From NCBI GenBank assembly GCA_023807065.1, contig JAJJLU010004281.1:1-15460 (forward strand): a DNA stretch of 15,460 nt. The letters are read 5' to 3'. The notes below the pieces were generated by a model. The model did no database searches and was not told the origin of the DNA. It saw only the letters and a list, made by a program, of their open reading frames with translations. How positions within the stretch are numbered: the stretch's first letter is position 1; every line of letters begins with the position of its first letter. A program made the position numbers and the translations under genes. This document shows, piece after piece, positions 1 to 7,464 of the stretch. This DNA is from Isotricha intestinalis (Eukaryota > Ciliophora > Litostomatea > Vestibuliferida > Isotrichidae).

Positions 1-1
1 A

Positions 2-49
2 TACTTTCCTTTTTGAACGAATCTCCTTTATTGTTACTATATTTTCCAT
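2..49 (-). CDS. Probable N-terminus of an unidentified gene (partial, runs off left edge)
   Basis: On the minus strand an ATG at 49-47 opens a frame that stays open to the window edge, 16 codons reading MENIVTIKEIRSKRKV. The codons are richer in G and C (AAG, GAG, CGT, AGG) than the DNA just upstream, which is almost pure A/T as in the other promoters here. It would be divergent from the gene at 341, with a 291-bp spacer. The piece is too short to name a family. A chance ATG, or an exon belonging to a differently started gene, cannot be excluded. Confidence 0.4.
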   Translation of the reverse strand, partial: MENIVTIKEIRSKRKV

Positions 50-340
50 TTATAATTATTATACATATTATTTTTTATATACATTTATTCTTCAAAATAA
101 TATTTATCACTTTTAATAATTAACATTTTTATTTTCTCATTGCAAACAAAATCAAAAAAAATTTATTAATTCAATTCTTTTTCTAATTAAAAAATAAAGA
201 AATTAAAGAAAAAAATTTGAAAAATTATTATATATAATGAAAGGAGATTTAAAATATATGTTCTTTTCTCCATTTTTTTATATATGGTTTAAATTAAAAA
301 ATATTTTGATTTTTATTCAAATTAAAAATTATAAATAAAT
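50..340. promoter_or_regulatory. Divergent intergenic spacer, presumed promoter region
   Basis: This AT-rich spacer separates the probable minus-strand start at 49 from the plus-strand start at 341, so it should hold both promoters. No defined box can be named. An exact minus-strand TGTATATA (76-83), the word bound by Pumilio proteins, sits 27 nt upstream of the minus-strand ATG. In DNA this AT-rich it may be chance. The assignment rests only on position and base composition. Confidence 0.25.
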
Positions 341-1630
341 ATGTTAGCAAAATCAAACACAATGAAAATTCAAAAAAAAACAAAAAATAAATCTCTCCTA
401 AAAACCCAAAGAACAACAATAAAAATACCATCAAAAAAACAAATAAATTTACCTTCAACAAAAGAAAAAAAAGAATCATTTAAATTAATTGCAAAAAATA
501 GTCATTCAATTTCATCAAAGGAAGATATAAAAAGAAAAATAAATAAAAATATAAATAATAATAAAATATTAAACAATAATTATAATAATCAAGTTTTAGG
601 AACTTCAAATTGTGTTCTTCCAACAAATTATACTGATAAAGAAGAAGAAAAAAAAAGAGTTTTATCAAAAGATTTTAATATTAGAGAAGAAAAAAATTTG
701 AGACATTTAGGTGATTTATTTAGAAAATCAAATTTAAAAAAAACAATCATAATTGATGATGAAGGAAATAATAATTTAAATTTAAATAAAGATATATTTT
801 TAGATAGTAAAGACCATAGAATTAATTTTAATAAATTTAAAAATAATATTAATGCATTTAGACATGATACAAAAAATATAGTTAATGAAAATAATAAAAT
901 AAGGAAGAAAACACATAATAAAGTTATTAGTAATAATATTGTTCCTTCTTCACTCAAATTAAAAGAAATTAAATTTAGAAAAGAAAATGATGAAAGATTA
1001 AATGAATATGGATTTTTTTTTAATCTTTTAAATACAAATATTGAAGAAATGAAAGACATGTTTAGGAAATCTCCTTTAAAAATAGAAAATAAAGAAAATT
1101 ATATTAATGATAATATAAAAACAAAAAAGAAAAATTATTTAAATAATAAAAAATATAATAGAAACAATAAAAACATTCAAATATTTTCAGAAGAAGATAA
1201 AGAAGAAATAAATAAAATCCAACCTTATGATTTAGAAAAAAAAGATATTAATAATATTTCAAATAATGATAATATAAATAATAATAAAGAAAATTCATTT
1301 TTTGAAAGTTGTTTTCAAGAAGATTTTTATAAAAATTTTGTAGATGAAAATCAAGTTCCCCAAGTTAACATAAGTAATTGTTCTTTTGATTTTTCATCTG
1401 TAATTTCTGATAAAAGTAGTTCAATAATTATAAATACAAATTCAGATAAAACTCAATGTGAAATAGATGAAAATTTAAATAATAATAATAATGTTATTCA
1501 TAATTTTGATATTAATCCTCATACTTTAATAAGTAAAAAAAAAGAAAATAAAACTTTAAAAAAATACAAAGGTGGAAGTAAAAGTACTTCACATTTAAAT
1601 TTATCTAATGAAAAATGTTGTGTGTTTTAA
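341..1630 (+). CDS. Lys/Asn-rich protein of unknown function with CaaX-like C-terminus
   Basis: An unbroken 429-residue frame from ATG to TAA. The protein is basic at the N-terminus (residues 1-70 rich in K, T and S), then mostly low-complexity N/K/E sequence. I recognise no folded domain and no signal peptide or TM segment. A short motif occurs twice: LFRKSNLKK at about 126-134 and MFRKSPLKI at about 240-248, which may be a binding or phosphorylation motif (R-K-S). The last four residues are CCVF (426-429), which fits a CaaX prenylation box with an adjacent cysteine. This suggests, but does not prove, lipid anchoring to a membrane. The opposite-strand frames are shadows. The gene is convergent with the Pumilio gene, whose stop is 307 bp away. 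It is probably real because of its length in AT-rich DNA and its non-random ending; its function is unknown. Confidence 0.75.
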   Translation: MLAKSNTMKIQKKTKNKSLLKTQRTTIKIPSKKQINLPSTKEKKESFKLIAKNSHSISSKEDIKRKINKNINNNKILNNNYNNQVLGTSNCVLPTNYTDKEEEKKRVLSKDFNIREEKNLRHLGDLFRKSNLKKTIIIDDEGNNNLNLNKDIFLDSKDHRINFNKFKNNINAFRHDTKNIVNENNKIRKKTHNKVISNNIVPSSLKLKEIKFRKENDERLNEYGFFFNLLNTNIEEMKDMFRKSPLKIENKENYINDNIKTKKKNYLNNKKYNRNNKNIQIFSEEDKEEINKIQPYDLEKKDINNISNNDNINNNKENSFFESCFQEDFYKNFVDENQVPQVNISNCSFDFSSVISDKSSSIIINTNSDKTQCEIDENLNNNNNVIHNFDINPHTLISKKKENKTLKKYKGGSKSTSHLNLSNEKCCVF

Positions 1631-1937
1631 TTTTTATTATAAATAAAAATTTTATTTGATATAAATAATTATTTATATTTTTTTTCGTTTTGTGTTGAGT
1701 ATATAAGATCAGAAATAAATTAGTATAATTAAATAATAAACTTTTTTATAATATAAAGTCTTTTTTTTCAATTTAAATTTAAAAAGGAAACAAAAAAAAC
1801 TATATATTATTAATAATTTATTTATTTTATTTCATAAATAGTTTATTTAGTAATAATTTATTTATCTATTATTTGCTCATTTTATTTTATAAAATCAAAA
1901 CCTTTTACATTCTAATATAATTATATATATCAAAAAT
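1631..1937. other. Convergent 3' intergenic spacer
   Basis: This spacer lies between two convergent stop codons, so it should carry both 3' UTRs and polyadenylation regions. It is almost entirely A/T. AATAAA-like words occur (for example near 1640) but are uninformative at this composition. A 15-nt word, TAATAATTTATTTAT, is present twice as a direct repeat (1811-1825 and 1851-1865). I see no RNA gene or open frame in it. Confidence 0.5.
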
Positions 1938-4124
1938 TTATTGTGATAAAGGATTATTTAACATTAAATTACCCATATTATTAGAATTATTATTATTCAT
2001 AGCAAATTGAGTATTATTATTATTTTCATTTTTAATTTGACCAGTTACAGCATTAAATCCAATTTTTTCAATAAAATTAATAACATGTTTAGAAAAACCA
2101 TCTCTCTTTTTTAAAGCTTGAGAACTGATAATTTTTTTAATAATAATTTCTTTTTTTTCTTGATTAGAATATTCTATCATTTTTTGAATAACATAATTTC
2201 CATATTTGTCTTTAACTAAATTTAATAAATTATTATTATTTTCATCATCATTAATAATTTCATTAATAATATTATCTTTTTCTTTTTCTTTTCCAAAATG
2301 AAGACATTTTTCAATAACATTAGAAGCAAATTTATGAATAGACATTTCAAAAACATTTCCTTTAATTGATTCAAATATATTATTACAATTTTCTCCTTTT
2401 TGAATTTCTAAAATGTGTTGAATAACATAATTACCATATTGATCATAGCATAATTCAATAATATTATTAGTAATTTCATTTAAAATTAAATTTTTTTCAT
2501 CTTCATTACAAAAATCATAAATTTTTTGAATGACTCTACAACCATATTGATGAATACATAAATCATAAATATTTTCTAAAACAACATTAACTAAATCACT
2601 TAATTCATTTGGTTTTAATTTTTCGATTAATTTTTGAATTACATGATTACCATTTTGATCTTCAATACATTTTTTATAAAAATTATTTAATTCATTAACA
2701 ATTTGAGAAATATAACTAATTGAAATAACATCAATTAATTTTTGAATAACTCTACAACCATACATATGTAAAGAAAGTTCAAAGAAATTTCCTTTAAGAC
2801 TATCAAATATAATTTTATTTCTATTTTCATTTTTAAATTCTAAAATTTTTTGTATAGCATAATTACCAAAAACATCTTTAGTTAAAGATAATATTTCTGG
2901 TTGAATTTTTTCAAATATTCTATTTCTGTCATTTTCAGAACATTCTTCGTATTTTTTTTGAATTAATCTACTTCCAGAATGATCTTTTCCATATTCTACT
3001 GCTTTTTCTATTATTTCTTCTAATGATGGTTCATCTATTGTTTCTTTATTTAATAATATATTTTTTAAATTCATTTCATTATTAGTATTATTTATATTTT
3101 GTAAAAGTTGTTTTTTGGGATTTTTGGCATTTTTTTTTGGGTTTTGTAGTTTTTTATTATTTTGATTTTTCATTAAATTATTATTATTATCTAACATTAA
3201 ATTAAAATTCATTGGGTTCATTTCATATTGAGGATTTAACATAGTAAAATTAAAGTTATTAAAATTGTTTGGATTCAAATTTGGATTGTTGTTTCCATAA
3301 TAATTTGAAAATAAATTATTATTTAAATTTTGATTCATAAACATATTATCAAACATTAAATTTTGATTTTGAAAATTGGAAAAATCATTAGTATTATTAT
3401 TATTCATTAAATTAAATTGATTGTTTTGAGGAAAGTTATTAAAGTTTAAATTATTATTCATATAGTTTAAATTCATTTGATTGTTTTGTAAATTATTAAA
3501 CATATTCATATTATTATTCATATTCATATTATTGTTCATATTCATATTATTATTTAAATTCATATTATTTAAATTCATTTCATTATTATTATTATGTTTT
3601 TTTGATTTTTTACTTTTTTTCTTGGTGGTATTATTATTTTGGGGATTTCCCATTTGGATTAAAAAATTATTATTTAAATTTTCATCCCAATCATTTATAT
3701 TCATTGGATTATTCATATTAAAATTACTAAGATTATTATTATTATTATTATTATTAATATTATTGCTATTATTATTATTAAAAGGAGATTGTGAATAAAG
3801 ATTCATTTGTTCTAAAGATAAATTATTCATCATTTCTGTTAAATTATTTGTATTATTCATATCTAAAGTTCCAAAATTTTGATTCATTAAATCCATATCT
3901 TGATTTTTAAAGGAAGTTTTTTGTTGATTTTCATTATTTGGTTTAAGAGAATTATAATATAAATTATAATTATAAGAACCCATATAATCATTTTGTTCAT
4001 TGTTTTCATTTTCATTTCCTAAATTCTAATATAATTAAATAAAAAATTTTACAAATTCATCCATTGATGGAATCATATTAAAGTTTTGAGGGAGGTTTCC
4101 TTCGTTTGATTGTTGTTTGCTCAT
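1938..4124 (-). CDS. Pumilio/PUF-family RNA-binding protein (two exons)
   Basis: Sequence-specific mRNA-binding repressor; PUF proteins bind 3' UTRs and promote decay or translational silencing in the cytoplasm. I join exon 1 (4124-4053, 24 codons from MSKQQSNEGN) to exon 2 (4025-1938), removing a 27-nt GT...AG intron in phase 0, for 719 residues. Without the join the frame would start at the internal Met at 3983. Residues about 1-350 are Asn/Met/Gln-rich with N-runs, an MNMNNN repeat and a lysine patch (KKKSKKSKKH). The C-terminal third holds eight PUF repeats. Their base-contact triplets (position 12, stacking, 16) read SR-Q, NY-Q, CR-Q, NH-Q, CR-Q, NY-Q, SN-E and NY-Q. By the known PUF code this predicts UGUAUAUA, identical to the human PUM set. 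The gene lies 118 bp downstream of the FAIM-like gene on the same strand. Confidence 0.95.
3492..3580 (-). repeat. In-frame 18-bp tandem repeat encoding MNMNNN/MNLNNN
   Basis: Within the low-complexity half of the Pumilio gene, about five imperfect copies of an 18-bp unit (plus-strand form close to attcatattattattcat) encode MNLNN, MNLNNN, MNMNNN, MNMNNN and MNMFNN. It keeps frame, so it is compatible with slippage-driven expansion that selection tolerates. It is likely length-polymorphic between strains. Confidence 0.85.
3731..3780. repeat. ATT/AAT trinucleotide microsatellite (poly-Asn coding)
   Basis: A run of about 16 ATT-type triplets on the plus strand, interrupted by variant triplets, encodes an asparagine tract in the Pumilio N-terminal region. 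Codon AAT predominates, so the DNA is a true trinucleotide repeat and not just a protein-level bias. Confidence 0.85.
4026..4052 (-). other. 27-nt spliceosomal intron in the Pumilio gene
   Basis: Read on the minus strand the interval starts GTAAAATTTT and ends ATTATATTAG. Removing it joins MDEF to NLGNENENNEQND in frame and links an upstream ATG to the long Pumilio frame. Left in, the first exon would end two codons later at an in-frame TAA. The ATTAG 3' end is shared with the TGS1 intron in this window. The length is near the lower limit known for spliceosomal introns. Confidence 0.8.
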
Positions 4125-4185
4125 ATTTATAATATATTTATATTTTTATATAAAATTATTTTAATTTTAGATATTTAATTTATTT

Positions 4186-4202
4186 AATTATCAATGATAA
4201 TT
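4186..4202. repeat. Short perfect hairpin between the Pumilio and FAIM-like genes
   Basis: AATTATCA (4186-4193) and TGATAATT (4195-4202) form a perfect 8-bp inverted repeat around a single base. It lies between the stop of the FAIM-like gene and the start of the Pumilio gene, both on the minus strand. At this composition it may be chance; no function is assigned. Confidence 0.4.
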
Positions 4203-4242
4203 TTTAATTAAATATTTAATTAATTTTTATTTTTTTCACATT

Positions 4243-5199
4243 TTAAAATTTAAAATCAAAATCTGCATTATTTCCACTTTTATTATTATTATTTGAATTA
4301 TTTGTATTCACAATATTTTGATTGTTGTTTTGTATATTACTATTTTGTTTAGTCATATCAATTCCAAACATATTATTATTACTTAAATTTTGAAGATTAT
4401 TTTGAAGATTATTAATATTCTGATTGTTAGTATTTGATTGACCAACAAAATTAAAATTCATTGCATCTGCTAAATTTCCAGTATTTTGAGTCGAAATAGT
4501 ATCATTGGTATTTAAAAAATCAAATGGATTATTATTTTGATTGTTATTATTAATATTTTGATTATTATTATTATTATTTTGATTATTATTATTATCATCA
4601 GAAAAACCAAAATCAATTAAATTTTCACTTTTAATTTTATTTTGTTGTTCATTACTTTTTTTTTGATTACCTATATTAATATTAGAATTTTTATTCGGTT
4701 TAGAATCACCAAAATCAAAATCATCATCATTATTATTACTAAAAACTTTGTTATCAAAATTCATATTATTATTATTTCCTCCTCCAAAGAAATTATCATC
4801 ATCAACAATTTTTCTTTGATTAGAATTATTATTATTATTATTAAAATTATGATTTCTAGGATTATAACCACTGATTTTTTCTTTATTAGATAAACTCATA
4901 AAAGAAATATTATCAATTCTTAAATCATATTGATCTGGGGAAATTTGAATAATAGATAAAAAATGTTTTTCTAAAGGAAAAGTAAAATTAAATGAATAAG
5001 TATATTTTGATGAATTTGATATTTCTTTTCCATCTACATAAATTACTCTTTTTCCTTTAACTCTTGAATGTTGAAGTTCTATTTTATGATGATTAGAATC
5101 TAAGTAAAATTCCCATGAAAATAATGCTTTTGATGCTTTGAAAAAATCTCCTATTTCGTCATAGTTATATTTTAAATTTGAGATATTTAAATTTGACAT
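4243..5199 (-). CDS. FAIM1-like domain protein with Asn-rich NPF/DF-motif tail
   Basis: A 318-residue protein. Residues about 25-103 resemble the Fas apoptotic inhibitory molecule 1 (FAIM) beta-sandwich: a W..YLD..HHKIELQH strand, then GKRVIYVDGKEI (the most diagnostic stretch), then F/Y-rich strands ending YDLRIDNISF. The family is cytosolic, and animal members have been linked to apoptosis control and protein-aggregate handling; its role in protists is not known. The rest is an Asn-rich disordered tail with short motifs typical of endocytic adaptors: DDDFDFG (158-164), NLIDFGF (193-199), NPFDF (224-228, an NPF motif of the kind EH domains bind) and a terminal DFDFKF. This suggests a vesicle-coat link, by inference only. 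The single exon starts at the first ATG, 285 bp from the divergent hydrolase gene. The domain covers only part of the full FAIM length. Confidence 0.8.
   Translation of the reverse strand: MSNLNISNLKYNYDEIGDFFKASKALFSWEFYLDSNHHKIELQHSRVKGKRVIYVDGKEISNSSKYTYSFNFTFPLEKHFLSIIQISPDQYDLRIDNISFMSLSNKEKISGYNPRNHNFNNNNNNSNQRKIVDDDNFFGGGNNNNMNFDNKVFSNNNDDDFDFGDSKPNKNSNINIGNQKKSNEQQNKIKSENLIDFGFSDDNNNNQNNNNNNQNINNNNQNNNPFDFLNTNDTISTQNTGNLADAMNFNFVGQSNTNNQNINNLQNNLQNLSNNNMFGIDMTKQNSNIQNNNQNIVNTNNSNNNNKSGNNADFDFKF
4531..4595. repeat. ATT-rich trinucleotide tract encoding Asn/Gln runs
   Basis: Interrupted ATT triplets with TTG/TTT on the plus strand encode N-runs broken by Q and I in the FAIM-like protein (residues about 203-223). 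It has the same microsatellite character as in the Pumilio gene, although the two proteins are unrelated. Confidence 0.75.
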
Positions 5200-5484
5200 T
5201 TTATTTTAGATTTATTTTTATGAGTTTTTTTATATTTATTTTTATTTATTAGTTTTTAAAATAGGAAAGAAATGATTTATTTGTTATGTATTTTAATAAT
5301 TAAATAATTTAGAGAACAGAATTTACTTTAAAAAATATTTTTATGGAAAAATGTTTAAAATGAAAATCATGTTATTTGTATATTTAATTTTATAATTAAA
5401 TTATTATAATTCCATAAGAACCCAAGAAAAGAAATTTAGTATTCTCTAAAAATAATTATTTTCAAAATTATTTTAAATATAAGA
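5200..5484. promoter_or_regulatory. Divergent promoter region for FAIM-like and hydrolase genes
   Basis: A 285-bp, almost pure A/T spacer between two divergent start codons. Both promoters and 5' UTRs should lie here. No recognised box stands out. The call is positional. Confidence 0.3.
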
Positions 5485-6702
5485 ATGAATAAATTCATTG
5501 TTACAAAAGTTCTTTTTAAAGAATTATACCCATATTTAATTCCAATATTTCTAACAATTTTTAAATTTATATCTTTGAAATCATTTATTTCACTTTATCT
5601 TTTATTTAATGTGTATATATATTATACAACAAAAACCAAAACTTATTATTTAAAAACAGAATTTAACAATAAACTAATTGAATCATGTGAAAATATCAAA
5701 AATGCAAATTTCAAACAATATTTCTTTTTCCCTTATCGTTTTATGCAATTTATATTATATACTAAAACAAAAATAAACTCTTCTAAAAAAATAGAAATTG
5801 AAAAAATAGATAATGTAGATGAATTTGGTTCAAAACTTCAATGGATAAATTATTCAGGAAAAGATAAAATAAAAGATATTCATAATAAACCATTAATATT
5901 ATTATTTCCAGGAATAACTGGTGATTTTAATAGTTTATATATATATAATTTAATAGTATATTCTTTATTAAATAATTATGATGTATGTTTATTCCAAATG
6001 AGAACGTTATCAGAAGAAATGAAAATAGATTCATCAAAAAAAAATTTTGATTTTTATGAAGATATAGATAAAATATTTGATTATATTAAAAAAACAAATC
6101 AAAATAAAATATTTTCTATTGGTTTATCATATGGAGCTAATTTTTTATCAAGATATTTAGGAAGTAAAAATTTAGAAACTAAATATATTAATTTTGGAGT
6201 TATTATTTCAAATCCTTTTGATTTATATATCAGTCAAAGAAATGGAGTTGGAACAATTTATGAACAATTAATATTAAATTTTCAGAAAAATAATTATAAT
6301 AAAGGAATTAAAAGCTTGATTTCTCAAAGAAAAGATATTTTAGATTATAATAAATTATATAATGCTGAAAATATAAAAGATTTTGACAATAATTTTTTTG
6401 CTAAAATATTAGGTTATAGAAATGCAGATTCTTATTATAGAGGTATTTCATCTTTTAATTATATAAAAAATATTAATGTTCCAACTTTAATAATTCATTC
6501 AAAAGATGATCCTGTCACTTCATATCAAGGCGTTCCTTTTGATGATATTATTGAAAATGATAATTTAATTTATATTGAAACTGATAAAGGAGGTCATTTA
6601 TGTTTTGTTGAAAATGAAACTGTTTTTAAATTTAAACAATGGATACATAAACCTGTTATACAATTTCTTAATTTTTGTAGAGATTATGAAAAATTAAATT
6701 AA
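5485..6702 (+). CDS. Membrane-anchored alpha/beta hydrolase, ABHD1/3 - YheT - EMB8 family
   Basis: A probable serine esterase, lipase or phospholipase acting at a membrane; human ABHD3 cleaves medium-chain phospholipids, but the substrate here is unknown. The N-terminus (about residues 13-48) is hydrophobic and should form one or two membrane segments. Then come the family's usual blocks: LLFPGITGDFNS (about 139-150, the HG-like oxyanion-side loop), the nucleophile elbow GLSYGANF with Ser215, the motif YYRGISSFNYIKNINVPTL (317-335), the acid loop HSKDDPVT with Asp341/342, and the catalytic histidine in GGHLCF (His371). All three triad positions are present. The length of 405 residues is normal for the eukaryotic family, and the start is the first ATG after stops. 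No intron is needed. It is divergent from the FAIM-like gene and convergent with TGS1. Confidence 0.93.
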   Translation: MNKFIVTKVLFKELYPYLIPIFLTIFKFISLKSFISLYLLFNVYIYYTTKTKTYYLKTEFNNKLIESCENIKNANFKQYFFFPYRFMQFILYTKTKINSSKKIEIEKIDNVDEFGSKLQWINYSGKDKIKDIHNKPLILLFPGITGDFNSLYIYNLIVYSLLNNYDVCLFQMRTLSEEMKIDSSKKNFDFYEDIDKIFDYIKKTNQNKIFSIGLSYGANFLSRYLGSKNLETKYINFGVIISNPFDLYISQRNGVGTIYEQLILNFQKNNYNKGIKSLISQRKDILDYNKLYNAENIKDFDNNFFAKILGYRNADSYYRGISSFNYIKNINVPTLIIHSKDDPVTSYQGVPFDDIIENDNLIYIETDKGGHLCFVENETVFKFKQWIHKPVIQFLNFCRDYEKLN

Positions 6703-7464
6703 AGTTTTTAATTATTTTAATAAATTATAAATTTAATTATTAAAATCAATAATAAATGGCAATGATTTTAAAAGACTGAATATTTAAATTAAAATATTAT
6801 TAGAAATTGTGATTTAATTGAATCAGAGAAATTAAAGTAAATGTTTAAAAGTAGTTTCAGTGATTTATTGTAAAGTGATTAAAAAATATATTATTATTAT
6901 ATATTCAATTTATTCTTTTTTTCTTGAAGAATTCAAAGGAGATTTTCTATTAAAATATGAAACTGAATTATTCTTTATTTTTTGACTCTTAAACAAAGTT
7001 TTCAATTATAATTTGTTCTTAGGATGACCATTGTTTAATTAAATATATAAATTAAATTATTCCTTTTTAGAACTTTTATATTAATGATGTCATTTTAATT
7101 AATAAATCACTTTTTCAGAAGACTTTTGAAAATTCTGGAATTTATTATTATTTTATATTATATCAATTCCCAAATTAAAAAGAAGAATATTGAAATAGAA
7201 TATAACAAATAAACTTTAATTCTTTCTATTAAATTAGGAAGAGTTTTTATTTTTATTAAATTTTAATCTTAAAAATTTGAGTTCATATATTTAATTTTTA
7301 CTTTACCCAAAAAAGAAATACAAATATATTGATATTCAGAAAATTAAGAAAATTAAATATATTTTCAAACTTACATAGCTCTGTTTATTTATAATAATAA
7401 ATGTTTTATTATATATATATTATTTACAATTTTTATAATTATATATGAATAGCTAAATTCAAGA
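6703..7464. other. 762-bp convergent spacer without a recognisable gene
   Basis: This lies between the hydrolase stop and the TGS1 stop, so it includes two 3' UTRs. No sizeable open frame is present. Around 6890-7220 the plus strand reads as short peptide-like stretches broken by TAA, TAG and TGA (about nine stops in 108 codons). That is close to what random DNA of this composition gives, so I do not call a pseudogene. No tRNA or other structured RNA signature was seen. Confidence 0.4.

Noticed and set aside
239..247. Recurrent AAAGGAGAT word (also near 3781, 6937, 9945 and on the minus strand near 30) as a ribosome-binding or regulatory site
   Set aside because: Occurs inside coding, spacer and leader DNA without fixed position to a start codon; eukaryotic genes here do not need a Shine-Dalgarno site.
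628..1059. 143-codon minus-strand frame opposite the gene at 341
   Set aside because: F/L/S-rich antisense shadow of a K/N-rich gene; the plus-strand frame is three times longer. The same applies to the minus-strand frames at 294-479 and 480-668.
341..1630. KEN-box degrons in the unknown protein
   Set aside because: K, E and N are its commonest residues, so KEN triplets are expected by chance.
3481..3798. 105-codon plus-strand frame rich in L, F and I
   Set aside because: Antisense reading of the AAT/ATT repeats in the Pumilio gene. The frames at 4642-4893, 8689-9042, 11215-11406, 11555-11884 and 12851-13048 are likewise shadows.
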